A stretch of DNA of 64,000 nt from Bacillus sp. ISL-41 (GTDB lineage: Bacteria; Bacillota; Bacilli; Bacillales; Cytobacillaceae), in contig NZ_JAGGQP010000030.1 of the NCBI RefSeq assembly GCF_018613235.1, positions 124,001 to 188,000 of the forward strand. The letters run 5' to 3'. A model generated the notes under the pieces. The model ran no database searches, was not told the DNA's origin, and was given only the letters and a program-made list of their open reading frames with translations. A program made the position numbers and the translations under genes. Below are positions 47,644 through 57,584 of the stretch, piece after piece (the first letter of the stretch is position 1; the number at the start of each line of letters is the position of its first letter).

Positions 47644-48014
47644 ATCAAGAAGGTTTTGTCTATCCGCTGACGATGATTTTTTTACTATTGATGTCATTTT
47701 CTTTGCTTATATTGACTGAGAATTATATTGCCGGAAAAAAATTCACAAAAGAAACAGATACGATACTGCTGCAGGAGTATTATTTGCTATGTTCGGTCAA
47801 ACAGACTGAATCCATGAGGAGTGAAGGTTCCTTGCCGGCTTCAGGTATATTGAAGTATCGGTCAGGAGATGTTTCCTTTCAAACACGGGATGTATCAGCG
47901 AGTGTGGAAGAAGTCATCTTCACCCTTAATCTCACCAGCGGGGAAAAGACTCTTGGTATAGCCCAATATGACAAGGATACCGGCGCAATGGTAAGATGGA
48001 GGGAAAAGAAGTGA
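47640..48014 (+). CDS. comGG: Minor competence pseudopilin ComGG, apparent ATA start
   Basis: About 124 residues. The first ATG in the frame (47673) lies inside the hydrophobic segment and would lose the prepilin-like motif. Upstream codons read I-N-Q-E-G-F-V-Y-P-L-T-M, and the GF(I/V)YP motif is typical of ComGG. No ATG, GTG or TTG is available between this motif and the upstream frame; ATA at 47640 overlaps the comGF stop as ATAA and follows GGGGGTG. I therefore propose ATA as start, as infC uses ATT. Sequencing error or a degraded start are alternatives. Confidence 0.65.
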   Translation: MNQEGFVYPLTMIFLLLMSFSLLILTENYIAGKKFTKETDTILLQEYYLLCSVKQTESMRSEGSLPASGILKYRSGDVSFQTRDVSASVEEVIFTLNLTSGEKTLGIAQYDKDTGAMVRWREKK

Positions 48015-48030
48015 CAGGTGATTTAAAGAA

Positions 48031-48528
48031 ATGAATGCTATCTATCTAATTGGGTTTATGGGTTCGGGAAAGACAACCGTTTCACAGGAATTGGCCAATA
48101 AACTGGAAGTACCAGTGTACGATACAGATCGGGAAATTGTCCAAAAGGCCGGAAAGACGATCATTGAAATCTTTGCCATTGATGGTGAAGATGGATTCCG
48201 ACGCTTGGAGACCGAGGTATTGTATTCGATGCCGGAAGCAGATGTCGTTGTCGCTACTGGTGGTGGAATTATTGGGTCAGAAAAGAACAGGTTGTTCTTA
48301 AAGGAAAAAGTGGTTGTCTTCCTTCATGCTGAGGTCCGTGTCATCATGGATAGGCTCAAAGATGACGATACCAGGCCATTATTAAGGAAAGACAGTAGAG
48401 AAGCTGCAGAAAAACTATACAATAGCAGGCTGCCGTTATACCGAGAGACCGCTACTATCGAAATAGATACCTCCGGGAAAGCTGTTTCAAGGATTGTCGA
48501 TGAAATCATCCAGCGTATGAAAAAATAA
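48031..48528 (+). CDS. aroK: Shikimate kinase
   Basis: Phosphorylates shikimate with ATP in aromatic amino acid synthesis. 165 residues; P-loop GFMGSGKTT (residues 8-16), DTDREI, FRRLE, GGGII and the lid RPLLRK. The C-terminal R-LPLYRE motif is present. It starts 16 bp after comGG, possibly transcribed from the comG region, as well as from its own promoter. Confidence 0.95.
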   Translation: MNAIYLIGFMGSGKTTVSQELANKLEVPVYDTDREIVQKAGKTIIEIFAIDGEDGFRRLETEVLYSMPEADVVVATGGGIIGSEKNRLFLKEKVVVFLHAEVRVIMDRLKDDDTRPLLRKDSREAAEKLYNSRLPLYRETATIEIDTSGKAVSRIVDEIIQRMKK

Positions 48529-48569
48529 CTCATGGTTATACTTGATAAGGAACGAAGGATGGTGTAGCC

Positions 48570-48752
48570 ATGAAAACAAATGATTACGTAAAATACCTAA
48601 CCCAGACCGTAGTAAAATATATTGATCAGCCCAAAGAAGAACGACAGAGAATGAAGCAGGAAAAAAAAGACGCAGAAGCCACTTTTATGTTCAGGTGGTT
48701 TGGCATTCTGCCATTCATGCTGATGTCGAGTATCAAAAAGAAAAAGAAATAA
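48570..48752 (+). CDS. yqzE: Small protein YqzE
   Basis: 60 residues, N-terminal half helical and charged, then a membrane-like segment FRWFGILPFMLMSS and a Lys-rich end. Matches the small YqzE family found after comG in bacilli. The ATG is at 48570, with GGATGGTG upstream. Function unknown. Confidence 0.85.
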   Translation: MKTNDYVKYLTQTVVKYIDQPKEERQRMKQEKKDAEATFMFRWFGILPFMLMSSIKKKKK

Positions 48753-48756
48753 CAAG

Positions 48757-48793
48757 CAAACCCGGCTTTAATAGGAGCCGGGTTTGTTTTTTT
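48757..48793. terminator. Terminator between yqzE and yqhG
   Basis: Eleven-bp stem (48757-48767 with 48776-48786), T-run after. It separates convergent genes. Confidence 0.88.
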
Positions 48794-48801
48794 GTTCAGA
48801 A

Positions 48802-49590
48802 TCATAAAGCATTTTCTGTTAAATAAAACAATCCGCCGTTGACGATTTCGATTTTTATTTTTGGTTCATATTGCTCCTGCAGTGCAGATTTTTCGGTTTT
48901 ATAGCTATCAGATTCTTCTTCTTCATTCTCATAGAAATGATGCAGCAATTGCAAATCCTTCTGCCAGCGTTTTCTTGCATCTTCTGCCCAGGTATGGTCC
49001 TCTTGTTCAACCCTTGCATTCAAAAAAGACTGGATTCTGTTAACACCGCTTTTTGGCTTGATTAATGGAGAAAGTGTATAGGCGTAATCTGGTATTTTTG
49101 TACTCAATGGTAGCTTCAATAATTTATCATGAAAGTCTTCTTCCATCCTTCCGTTGATCAGCTGCAGCCCGATTGAATGGAAAACATCGCGTTTCCTGTC
49201 ACATTGATACGATATTTTCATATTCAGCCCTATCCAGGGTATAAGCGGTGTCTGGGCAGGAAATTGATTATTTTGATATAACCGGATATAACCGGCCAGG
49301 TTCTTAGTCGATGCAAAGATTTGATGAAGCCGTGGTGAGCCAAAGTGGATGACCTCACCTTTCATATCTTCTGGCGCCTGCTGTTTATTCGTGATCAAGG
49401 TCAGCTTCATCGGATTGGGAACGCCGCCTGTCTTCTCAAGGTAATGCCAGTAAAACGGACGGTTCATCAGCTCCTTGTCAAGATCGATCGTCAGCTGGAC
49501 TGTCATATACCCCTTGTCATTTTCAAGCAATTCACAGTTATTCGCGGTGAAATATTTTTCGAGAAAGTTATGGATTTCCTGTTGCTGCAC
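48802..49590 (-). CDS. yqhG: YqhG-family protein
   Basis: 262 residues, cytoplasmic, of the Bacillus YqhG family, always paired with the YqhH helicase. It starts with GTG (GTGCAGCAACAG) behind AAGGAGGG. It overlaps yqhH by 23 bp, which argues for joint function. No catalytic motif known. Confidence 0.82.
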   Translation of the reverse strand: MQQQEIHNFLEKYFTANNCELLENDKGYMTVQLTIDLDKELMNRPFYWHYLEKTGGVPNPMKLTLITNKQQAPEDMKGEVIHFGSPRLHQIFASTKNLAGYIRLYQNNQFPAQTPLIPWIGLNMKISYQCDRKRDVFHSIGLQLINGRMEEDFHDKLLKLPLSTKIPDYAYTLSPLIKPKSGVNRIQSFLNARVEQEDHTWAEDARKRWQKDLQLLHHFYENEEEESDSYKTEKSALQEQYEPKIKIEIVNGGLFYLTENAL

Positions 49591-51256
49591 GCTGATTTCC
49601 CTCCTTCATTTCCTCTGCGAACTGGATCATCGAGGTCAGGTTTTCCATCTTGATCCGAATTTCGCCTTCAGATGCCGACTTTCCAAAAATATCGGTCAAA
49701 TGGTCCTCGATATTGCCAAACTCCAATTTTGTCAGGATATCATCAAGTTCACCGATGACTTTCTCGAACAGATTGATCTTTTCGTATAGCAGCTTCAGTA
49801 CATGTTCCTCGACTGTATCTTTTGTTGCGAAATTATATATTTTTACATCCTTCTCCTGGCCGAGGCGGTGAATCCTTCCGATTCTCTGTTCAAGCCGCAT
49901 AGGATTCCAGGGCAGGTCAAAATTGATGATGTGGCTGCAGAATTGCAGGTTGATCCCTTCGCCTCCTGCCTCCGTTGCAATCAGGACCTGGACATTCTTC
50001 TGGAACAGTTCCCGCATCCAGTCCTTTTTGCCGCGTTTGAATCCTCCCCGGAACGGCACAGAGGTGATGCCATGCTGCTTAAGGAACCATTGAAGGTATA
50101 GCTGGGTGGCCCTGTATTCGGTAAAAATGATGACCTTGTCATCAATCTGCTGAATTAGTTCAAGCGCTTTTTCAGCCTTGGAATTCTTTGTTACTGCCTC
50201 TACACGTTTGATCAGCTTTGCGATCGTATTCTGGAAACCGACTGAGGGATTCTCCTGTCTTTGAAGCATGTTTCTGAGTGTGTAGAAAACTGCTTCCCTG
50301 CTGCTGCAAGCTTCCCGCTGAAGCGTCATTAAAGAGAATTGACTGGAGCTGAGACCGCTTTCGGAACCTCTTAATGACTGAATCGAATCGTACAGTGCCC
50401 GTTCTTGATCGGAAAACTGAATAGGAATGGTTTCTACATGGCGCTTCGTCCATTCGATACCAGTATCAGAGCGCCTGTTGCGAATCATTACTTTATTGAC
50501 TAGTTCTTTAAGGTGTTCGTCATCATTTACTGATCTGGCGTCCTTTTTATATTTATCAAAAAATGCCGTTTCAGAGCCAAGATGTCCTGGTTTCAAAAGG
50601 GATACAAGGTTGAAAATTTCTTCAATCCGATTTTGTATCGGAGTGGCCGTCAGCAGCAGACAAAATCTCTTCTTGAGATTTTGGACAAATTCATAGTTTT
50701 TTGTTTTGTTATTTTTTAGCTTATGAGCTTCATCAATTATGATAAGGTCATAATTTAAGTTGTTGATGATATCCCTGTGGGGCGCCCGTTTAGCTGTGTC
50801 GATTGAGGAGACGACAACATCACATTGCTCCCATACATAACTCTTCTTCTGAGCAATGGCGGGGATATGGAATTTTGTATTAAGTTCCATGGCCCACTGT
50901 GATACTAGGGAAGCAGGAACAAGTATCAATACTTTTTTGACCAGGCCCCTGATCATGTATTCTTTTAAAATCAAGCCAGCCTCGATCGTTTTTCCTAAGC
51001 CCACCTCATCGGCAAGTATGGCTTTTCCGTTCATGTTTTCAACAACCTGCTTTGCTACCTCCAGCTGATGCGGCAGAGGAGTAAGTTCTGGGAGATGCGC
51101 CGGTGCCTGAAGACCCTCAAATTCCGGTATGATGGTATGTTTTTCTATCTCCACGGCAAGCTTGTACAGCTCCCAATTTCCCCAGGGTCCGTCATTTTCA
51201 ATTCTCTCAGCCATTTCGTCCTGCCAGGAAGAATCAAAGTTGATTTGCAGAGTCAT
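49568..51256 (-). CDS. yqhH: SNF2-family helicase YqhH
   Basis: DNA-dependent ATPase of the RapA/SNF2 type. Walker A is ADEVGLGKTIEA, Walker B IIDEAHKLKN, motif III LTATPIQN, and motif VI RIGRIHRLGQ. 562 residues from ATG 51256 (AAGAGGTGG upstream); GTG at 51265 would overlap that site. RapA recycles RNA polymerase in E. coli; whether YqhH does so is unknown. yqhG overlaps its 3' end. Confidence 0.9.
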   Translation of the reverse strand: MTLQINFDSSWQDEMAERIENDGPWGNWELYKLAVEIEKHTIIPEFEGLQAPAHLPELTPLPHQLEVAKQVVENMNGKAILADEVGLGKTIEAGLILKEYMIRGLVKKVLILVPASLVSQWAMELNTKFHIPAIAQKKSYVWEQCDVVVSSIDTAKRAPHRDIINNLNYDLIIIDEAHKLKNNKTKNYEFVQNLKKRFCLLLTATPIQNRIEEIFNLVSLLKPGHLGSETAFFDKYKKDARSVNDDEHLKELVNKVMIRNRRSDTGIEWTKRHVETIPIQFSDQERALYDSIQSLRGSESGLSSSQFSLMTLQREACSSREAVFYTLRNMLQRQENPSVGFQNTIAKLIKRVEAVTKNSKAEKALELIQQIDDKVIIFTEYRATQLYLQWFLKQHGITSVPFRGGFKRGKKDWMRELFQKNVQVLIATEAGGEGINLQFCSHIINFDLPWNPMRLEQRIGRIHRLGQEKDVKIYNFATKDTVEEHVLKLLYEKINLFEKVIGELDDILTKLEFGNIEDHLTDIFGKSASEGEIRIKMENLTSMIQFAEEMKEGNQRAATGNP

Positions 51257-51437
51257 TTTATCCACCTCTTTTAAAGTATAAATATATTGCCGAAATTAGC
51301 TCTCTAATGGTAGGATGAAGTTAGCTTTTGAATGTTTTGAAATTTGTCATTTTATAGTCTTAAATAGTCAGTTTGCAGACATGTGTAATAACGTCTAGCA
51401 TGCCCAATTGTGAAAATAATATAAATGCGGATGACAA

Positions 51438-51637
51438 CAAGGGGAGAGACTACTTTAGTAGCGCCGAAGGAGCAAGCAGGCTTTGTGAATCTCTCAGGCA
51501 AAAGAACTCTTGTTTGACGCATCTCTGGAGAGCGCTTTTTTAGTGGGAGCCACCAAAGGGGAAAGCCTTTACAGGTAAACTTTCAGGTGAAAGGACAGAG
51601 ACCTTCTCAGATTCAGAGGGGGTGCTCTGTCCTTTTT
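51438..51637 (+). promoter_or_regulatory. Tandem glycine riboswitch with terminator
   Basis: Two consecutive glycine aptamers. The first has GGGGAGAGAC, GCGCCGAAGGAGCAA and CTCTCAGGCAAAAGAAC, closed by CTCTGGAGAGC; the second has GTGGGAGCCACCAAAGGGG and CTTTCAGGTGAAAGGACAGAG. The element ends in a stem (AAGGACAGAG with CTCTGTCC) and T-run at 51591-51637, the expression platform. It lies about 85 bp before gcvT. In known gcv riboswitches glycine turns expression on. Confidence 0.95.
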
Positions 51638-51722
51638 TATGGCTTCATTGACAGAGAGTTTGTCTGCCTAAAAGGTGAATCGCAAACTGATTTTTTAGCT
51701 ATAGGACGAAGGGGGATACATA

Positions 51723-52829
51723 ATGACTGAGTTAAAACGAACACCGCTTTTTGAAGTGTACAAGGAATACGGTGGGAAAACGGTTGATTTTGGAGGCTGG
51801 GAACTTCCTGTCCAGTTTTCGAGCATCAAGGAAGAGCACGAAGCAGTTAGGACAAAAGCTGGTCTATTCGATGTTTCTCATATGGGAGAAGTCGAAGTGA
51901 AAGGCCCCGATAGTCTGGACTATCTACAAAAGATGATGACGAATGATGTTTCAAAGCTTAAGAACGGCGGCGCCCAATACACTGCCATGTGTTACGAGAC
52001 AGGCGGCACTGTTGATGATTTATTGATATATAAACTTGAGGAAGAGCATTACCTGCTTGTTGTGAATGCCTCCAATATCGAAAAAGATTTTGAATGGATG
52101 CAGGATCATCTTGAGGGCAATGTGAAAATCGAAAACCTGTCAGAAGGCATGGCACAGCTTGCATTACAGGGCCCGCTTGCTGAGGGAGTCCTACAAAAAC
52201 TGGCAAAGGATCATGACCTGAGCACAATCGGATTTTTCAAGTTCAGTGAAGAAGTCGACCTGAACGGCAAGAAAGCGCTTGTATCACGAACAGGGTATAC
52301 AGGAGAAGATGGATTTGAAGTCTATTGCGATGCCGGGGATGCTGTAAGCCTCTGGAAGGAAATCCTTGAAGCAGGCAAAGATGATGGAGTTATCCCATGT
52401 GGCCTTGGTGCCAGGGATACATTACGTTTTGAAGCGAATCTGGCATTGTACGGCCAGGAGCTTTCATCAGAAATCAGCCCGCTTGAAGCTGGAATAGGCT
52501 TCGCGGTAAAGCTGAATAAAGAAGCAGACTTTATTGGAAAAGAAGCACTCAAGCAGCAAAAAGAAGATGGCCTGCCTAGAAAACTTGTCGGCATCGAGAT
52601 GATCGACCGAGGAATCCCGCGCCATGGGTATCCTGTTTATAAAGGGGACACTCAGATTGGTGAAGTCACTACAGGCACGCAATCCCCGACCCTTAAGAAA
52701 AATATCGGGCTTGCGCTGATTGATGCAAAAGAAACTGAGTTAGGTAATGAAGTGGAAGTTGAAATCCGCGGAAAGCGCTTAAAAGCTGCCGTTTCAGCTA
52801 CACCTTTTTATAAAAGAGATAAAAAGTAA
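51723..52829 (+). CDS. gcvT: Glycine cleavage T protein (aminomethyltransferase)
   Basis: Transfers the methylene group of aminomethyl-lipoyl-H protein to tetrahydrofolate and releases ammonia. 368 residues; folate-binding region with [10 protein letters not shown] near 45 and [12 protein letters not shown] near 190; [10 protein letters not shown] is in the C-terminal barrel. RBS AAGGGGG. First gene of gcvT-gcvPA-gcvPB, under the glycine riboswitch. gcvH is not in this window. Confidence 0.96.
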   Translation: MTELKRTPLFEVYKEYGGKTVDFGGWELPVQFSSIKEEHEAVRTKAGLFDVSHMGEVEVKGPDSLDYLQKMMTNDVSKLKNGGAQYTAMCYETGGTVDDLLIYKLEEEHYLLVVNASNIEKDFEWMQDHLEGNVKIENLSEGMAQLALQGPLAEGVLQKLAKDHDLSTIGFFKFSEEVDLNGKKALVSRTGYTGEDGFEVYCDAGDAVSLWKEILEAGKDDGVIPCGLGARDTLRFEANLALYGQELSSEISPLEAGIGFAVKLNKEADFIGKEALKQQKEDGLPRKLVGIEMIDRGIPRHGYPVYKGDTQIGEVTTGTQSPTLKKNIGLALIDAKETELGNEVEVEIRGKRLKAAVSATPFYKRDKK

Positions 52830-52851
52830 AAGCCGGAGAGGGGTTAAAGTT

Positions 52852-54198
52852 ATGAAGCATCGCTATTTACCGCTGACTGAAAGTGATAAAAACGCAATGT
52901 TGGAAAGCATCGGCGTTTCATCGATTGATGAATTGTTCAGCGATATTCCTGAAAAAGTCCGTTTTGCCGGAGAATACAACATTAAACCAGCCAAGTCTGA
53001 AACAGCATTAATGAAAGAGCTGGCACAGATGGCTGCGAAAAATGCTGATTTGAAAATGAATTCTTCATTTATCGGTGCAGGTGTCTATGACCATTACATT
53101 CCCGTAATTGTTGACCATGTCCTTTCGCGTTCAGAGTTTTACACTGCCTATACACCATATCAGCCAGAAATCTCTCAGGGTGAACTTCAGGCTATCTTTG
53201 AATTCCAGACAATGATTTGTGAACTGACTGGCATGGAAGTTGCGAATTCCTCCATGTATGACGGCGGCACTGCTTTGGCTGAAGCGGCAATGCTTAGTGC
53301 AGGACATACAAGAAGAAAGAAAGTATTGATTTCAAGTGCTGTTCATCCTGAATACAAGGATGTAGTCAAAGCTTATGCGAAGGGCCAGTATATCGATGTG
53401 GTGGAAGTACCTCACAAGGATGGCGTTACTGATCTTGAAGCACTTAAGGATATGGCCAGTGAAGAAGTTGCTGCTGTTATTGTCCAGTATCCAAACTTCT
53501 TCGGCGGCATCGAATCGATGAAGGAAATCGAAGAGATCGCCCATGAAAATAAATCATTGTTTGTTGTTTCCAGCAACCCTCTTGCATTAGGGGCATTGAC
53601 ACCTCCAGGCAAGTTCGGTGCTGATATCGTGGCCGGAGACGCCCAGCCATTCGGTATCCCGACTGCTTTCGGCGGTCCTCACTGTGGATACTTCGCTGTT
53701 TCTGGAAAGCTAATGAGAAAGGTTCCAGGCAGACTTGTCGGCCAGACGAAGGATGACCAGGGACGCCGCGGTTTCGTATTGACGCTCCAGGCGAGGGAAC
53801 AGCATATCCGCCGCGACAAAGCGACATCCAATATCTGTTCAAACCAGGCCCTGAATGCTCTTGCTGCCTCAGTAGCAATGACAGCTCTTGGCAAAAAAGG
53901 CGTTCGTGAAATGGCTGTTGCCAATATCCAAAAAGCAAATTATGCGAAAAAGGCTTTTAAAGAGAATGGCTTTGAAATCGCATTTGAAGGTCCAATCTTT
54001 AATGAGTTCGTCGTCAAGCTGAATAAACCAGTAAAAGAAGTGAATCAAAAGCTGCTGGAAAAGGGCATCATCGGCGGTTATGATCTTGGACGTGATGATT
54101 CCAACCTCGGAAACCATATGCTTGTTGCCGTAACGGAGTTAAGAACAAAAGAAGAAATCGATACTTTTGTAAAGGAAATGGGGGATATCAATGCATAA
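52852..54198 (+). CDS. gcvPA: Glycine dehydrogenase (decarboxylating) subunit 1
   Basis: N-terminal half of the split P protein, which decarboxylates glycine with PLP supplied by subunit 2. 448 residues. Typical motifs are [25 protein letters not shown] and the GAQ/HCGYFAV region. RBS GGAGAGGGG. It overlaps gcvPB by 8 bp. Confidence 0.96.
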   Translation: MKHRYLPLTESDKNAMLESIGVSSIDELFSDIPEKVRFAGEYNIKPAKSETALMKELAQMAAKNADLKMNSSFIGAGVYDHYIPVIVDHVLSRSEFYTAYTPYQPEISQGELQAIFEFQTMICELTGMEVANSSMYDGGTALAEAAMLSAGHTRRKKVLISSAVHPEYKDVVKAYAKGQYIDVVEVPHKDGVTDLEALKDMASEEVAAVIVQYPNFFGGIESMKEIEEIAHENKSLFVVSSNPLALGALTPPGKFGADIVAGDAQPFGIPTAFGGPHCGYFAVSGKLMRKVPGRLVGQTKDDQGRRGFVLTLQAREQHIRRDKATSNICSNQALNALAASVAMTALGKKGVREMAVANIQKANYAKKAFKENGFEIAFEGPIFNEFVVKLNKPVKEVNQKLLEKGIIGGYDLGRDDSNLGNHMLVAVTELRTKEEIDTFVKEMGDINA

Positions 54199-55654
54199 GG
54201 AAGATCAGCCACTCATTTTTGAATTAAGCACACCAGGTCGTGTCGGCTACAGCCTTCCGGAAATGGATGTTCCGGAAACCGATTTATCAGAACTTTTGCC
54301 AGAAGGTTTCCTGCGCGAAGAAGAGCCAGAACTTCCTGAAGCTTCCGAGCTTGATATCATGCGCCATTACACAGCATTGTCGAAGCGCAACCACGGTGTG
54401 GATTCCGGGTTCTATCCGCTTGGATCTTGTACGATGAAATACAATCCTAAGATGAATGAAAATGTAGCACGATTCAACGGTTTTGCCCATTTGCATCCAT
54501 TGCAGGATGAAAGCTCTGTCCAGGGTGCTCTTGAATTGATGTACGATCTGCAGGAACACCTGATTGAAATCACTGGTATGGATGAAGTTACCCTTCAGCC
54601 GGCAGCCGGTGCACACGGTGAATGGACGGGTTTGATGATGATCCGTGCATATCATGAAGCAAACGGCGATCACAACCGTACGAAAGTCATCGTCCCTGAC
54701 TCAGCGCACGGAACCAATCCAGCTTCAGCAACAGTGGCTGGCTTTGAAACAATCACTGTAAAATCGGATGAGAACGGTCTGGTTGATTTAGAAGACCTTA
54801 AGAAGGTTGTTGGGGAAGATACAGCTGCACTAATGCTGACCAACCCGAACACACTCGGCTTATTCGAAGAAAACATTCTCGAGATGGCTGAGATTGTCCA
54901 CGGCGCAGGCGGCAAGCTTTACTATGATGGAGCGAACCTTAATGCTGTTATGTCCAAGGCACGCCCTGGCGATATGGGCTTCGATGTCGTCCACTTGAAC
55001 CTTCATAAGACATTCACAGGCCCTCACGGCGGCGGCGGACCTGGTTCAGGACCAGTCGGTGTAAAAGCAGATTTGATTCCATTCCTGCCAAAGCCAATCG
55101 TGACAAAGCAGGATGGCGTCTATAAGTTCGATTACGACCGTCCACAGTCAATCGGAAGGGTTAAGCCTTTCTACGGCAACTTCGGCATCAATGTCCGTGC
55201 TTATACGTATATCCGCACAATGGGTCCAGATGGTTTGAAAGCTGTTACGGAGTACGCTGTACTGAACGCGAACTATATGATGAGAAGACTTGCAGAGTAC
55301 TATGACCTGCCATTCAACAGACACTGCAAGCACGAATTCGTCCTAAGCGGCAAGCGTCAGAAGAAGCTTGGCGTCCGTACATTAGACATCGCAAAACGTC
55401 TGCTTGATTTTGGCTATCATCCGCCAACCATCTACTTCCCATTGAATGTAGAAGAAGCGATCATGATCGAGCCGACAGAAACAGAATCGAAGGAAACACT
55501 CGATGCTTTCATCGACGCAATGATCCAAATTGCTCGAGAAGCGGAAGAGAATCCTGAAATCGTCCAGGAAGCTCCACACTCCACAGTTGTAGGCCGTCTG
55601 GATGAAACAACAGCTGCAAGGAAGCCAATCCTGCGCTATCAGAAAGCTGAATAG
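54191..55654 (+). CDS. gcvPB: Glycine dehydrogenase (decarboxylating) subunit 2
   Basis: PLP-binding half of the split P protein. The Schiff-base lysine is in [18 protein letters not shown] near residue 275. 487 residues. Translation is coupled to gcvPA by an 8-bp overlap. A terminator follows. Confidence 0.96.
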   Translation: MHKEDQPLIFELSTPGRVGYSLPEMDVPETDLSELLPEGFLREEEPELPEASELDIMRHYTALSKRNHGVDSGFYPLGSCTMKYNPKMNENVARFNGFAHLHPLQDESSVQGALELMYDLQEHLIEITGMDEVTLQPAAGAHGEWTGLMMIRAYHEANGDHNRTKVIVPDSAHGTNPASATVAGFETITVKSDENGLVDLEDLKKVVGEDTAALMLTNPNTLGLFEENILEMAEIVHGAGGKLYYDGANLNAVMSKARPGDMGFDVVHLNLHKTFTGPHGGGGPGSGPVGVKADLIPFLPKPIVTKQDGVYKFDYDRPQSIGRVKPFYGNFGINVRAYTYIRTMGPDGLKAVTEYAVLNANYMMRRLAEYYDLPFNRHCKHEFVLSGKRQKKLGVRTLDIAKRLLDFGYHPPTIYFPLNVEEAIMIEPTETESKETLDAFIDAMIQIAREAEENPEIVQEAPHSTVVGRLDETTAARKPILRYQKAE

Positions 55655-55662
55655 AAACATAG

Positions 55663-55700
55663 AAGTCCTGCCGGTTTGTTATTGGCAGGACTTTGTTTTG
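55663..55700 (+). terminator. Terminator after gcvPB
   Basis: AAGTCCTGCC / GGCAGGACTT stem (55663-55672 with 55684-55693) and TTGTTTT tail. Confidence 0.83.
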
Positions 55701-55801
55701 TGTTGATTCTTTTTAGGGTGGCTTCGGAAAGGTTTGGAGGGAATTAATGAAACTCTGTCTGAACCTGGTGCAAACCCAAAATTCATTATTTAAAATGCTA
55801 A

Positions 55802-55834
55802 ACCCCTCAGCAGTTATGCTGAGGGGTAATTTTA
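55802..55834. terminator. Terminator before yqhL
   Basis: Perfect 11-bp stem (55802-55812 with 55817-55827), GTTA loop. It probably ends the minus-strand yqhL transcript and may back up gcvPB. Confidence 0.8.
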
Positions 55835-55846
55835 TGGGAATATTGC

Positions 55847-56227
55847 TTACTTAGCTTTTACTTTGCCGCCCCATTTTTTGAAGCCGCCTTGCAGTTGATT
55901 AAGGTCCTTATAGCCTTTTTTGTAAAGCAGCTGTGCAGCACGTCCGCTGCGGGAACCGCTCTGGCAATAGAGGTAGACCGGCTTGTCCGGCCTGATTTCC
56001 TTCAGGCGAGTCTTTAGTTGGGTAAGCGGGATATTTCTGGCGCCTAAAATGTGTCCACCGGCGAATTCATTCGGTTCACGGACATCAATTAATTGCGCTT
56101 TACGATAACCAGCTTTGAATTCTTCCTCTGTAAGGGTATTGAGGATTTTTTTCTGGCGGAAATACATAAACACAGAGTATAGAATTACCGCAACTGTCAG
56201 GACGATTAAAAAGATAAGTGTATCCAA
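55847..56227 (-). CDS. yqhL: Membrane-anchored rhodanese YqhL
   Basis: 126 residues: one N-terminal membrane segment (about 3-22) and a single rhodanese domain with IDVREPNEF and active Cys in YCQSGSRSG. It could transfer sulfane sulfur or serve as a redox/stress factor. B. subtilis YqhL, in the same place, is annotated as a rhodanese. RBS AAAGGAGAAAT. Confidence 0.9.
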   Translation of the reverse strand: MDTLIFLIVLTVAVILYSVFMYFRQKKILNTLTEEEFKAGYRKAQLIDVREPNEFAGGHILGARNIPLTQLKTRLKEIRPDKPVYLYCQSGSRSGRAAQLLYKKGYKDLNQLQGGFKKWGGKVKAK

Positions 56228-56393
56228 AACATATTTCTCCTTTCAAGCTTAGCTGAGCCACTTATAATTATATAAGCCTTCATGTCAGAGAGCAAAGGAA
56301 ATTAGTAAATTTCTTTAAATCAACTTGCTTTGCTTTTGAAATTTATTTTGTTAGACTAAAAAAATCTTAGCTTTTAAATGGGGTTAAATTTTT

Positions 56394-57230
56394 ATGAATA
56401 AAGAGGTATGGGGATTTATTGATTCTGGAGACTGTTCACCTTCGTTCAATATGGCACTTGATGAGGCCTTGCTTGATTGGCATGGTGCAGGAAAGATTCC
56501 TCCGGTGGTCCGTTTTTATGGATGGAACCCGGCGACACTTTCAGTTGGCTATTTCCAAAAGATTGAAAGAGAAATTGATATGGAGGCTGTGAAGCAGCAC
56601 GGTCTTGGTTTTGTAAGGAGACCTACTGGCGGACGGGGCGTTCTGCATGAACATGAACTTACATACAGCGTTATCGTTACTGAAGAGCACCCGGAAATGC
56701 CAAAGACGGTAACAGAAGCTTACAGGGTTATATCTGAAGGCATATTACAGGGTTTCCAGAAGTTGGGTCTCGAAGCTTATTTTGCTGTGCCTAAAACCTC
56801 TGCTGATAAAGAAGCCTTGAAAAACCCGCGGTCAGCAGTTTGTTTCGATGCACCAAGCTGGTATGAGCTTGTTGTTGAGGGCCGAAAAGTGGCGGGAAGT
56901 GCCCAAACCAGGCAAAAAGGTGTTATCCTTCAGCATGGTTCCATTCTGCTTGATTTGGATGAGGATAAGCTTTTCAGCCTGTTCAAGTATCCGAATGACA
57001 GAGTCAAGGAAAGAATGCAGAGAGCCTTCAAGACTAAGGCGGTAGCAATCAATGAGATCAGCAGCCGCAAAATTAACCTTGAGGAAGCGAAGAAAGCATT
57101 CAAGGAAGGTTTTGAGGATGGCCTGGGAATTATTTTAGAACCATACACATTGAGCCAGGAAGAATTGGATTATGTAAATACACTGGCCAAAAATAAGTAC
57201 GAATCTGATGAGTGGAATTTTAAAAGATGA
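56394..57230 (+). CDS. lipM: Octanoyltransferase LipM
   Basis: Moves octanoyl groups from acyl carrier protein to GcvH in lipoate synthesis. 278 residues; [18 protein letters not shown] is the lipoyl/biotin ligase-like core and C150 in [13 protein letters not shown] is the expected nucleophile. The link with the gcv operon is logical, because GcvH is the entry point. The RBS is weak (GGGG at 10-13 nt). Confidence 0.93.
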   Translation: MNKEVWGFIDSGDCSPSFNMALDEALLDWHGAGKIPPVVRFYGWNPATLSVGYFQKIEREIDMEAVKQHGLGFVRRPTGGRGVLHEHELTYSVIVTEEHPEMPKTVTEAYRVISEGILQGFQKLGLEAYFAVPKTSADKEALKNPRSAVCFDAPSWYELVVEGRKVAGSAQTRQKGVILQHGSILLDLDEDKLFSLFKYPNDRVKERMQRAFKTKAVAINEISSRKINLEEAKKAFKEGFEDGLGIILEPYTLSQEELDYVNTLAKNKYESDEWNFKR

Positions 57231-57240
57231 AAAATATTTT

Positions 57241-57268
57241 AAAGCGGATTTTCCGCTTTTTTTATTTT
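57241..57268 (+). terminator. Terminator after lipM
   Basis: AAAGCGGA / TCCGCTTT 8-bp stem (57241-57248 with 57252-57259), T-run. Confidence 0.88.
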
Positions 57269-57425
57269 TATCCAGTATTTTCTAGGTTCTTAAGATTTAA
57301 AAAAAGTGCAACCCTCGAAATTTGTTGTTTTTTATCATTTACTGGAGATATTCTATCGTTCTCTCTCTATAACTCGATTTTTTAATAGTTTTCATGTTTG
57401 ACAAAATCTTTATCACTTGACCTTA

Positions 57426-57474
57426 ACACCATATATAGTATTGTCGAAAATTTAAAATACACTATATATTGATT
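57426..57474. promoter_or_regulatory. Paired NrdR boxes upstream of nrdJ
   Basis: ACACCATATATAGTAT (from 57426) and ACACTATATATTGATT (from 57459) resemble the NrdR box ACACWATATNTTGTGT. They start 33 bp apart, about three helical turns, the normal layout for NrdR sites. This predicts repression of nrdJ when dATP is high. The rest of the 350-bp region before nrdJ shows nothing more. Confidence 0.7.
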
Positions 57475-57584
57475 TTTGATGTTTCGATATGATAACGTAA
57501 GGGTAATTCAAAAATGCAGCTAGAATTACATACTTCTAGTAAAACATTAGAGAAAGATTTAAAACCTTAGAAGGAGTTGTAGAA

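Noticed and set aside
47673-48014. comGG starting at the ATG at 47673
   Set aside because: This start would delete the GFVYP prepilin-like motif and begin inside the membrane segment. The start at 47640 is preferred but not proven.
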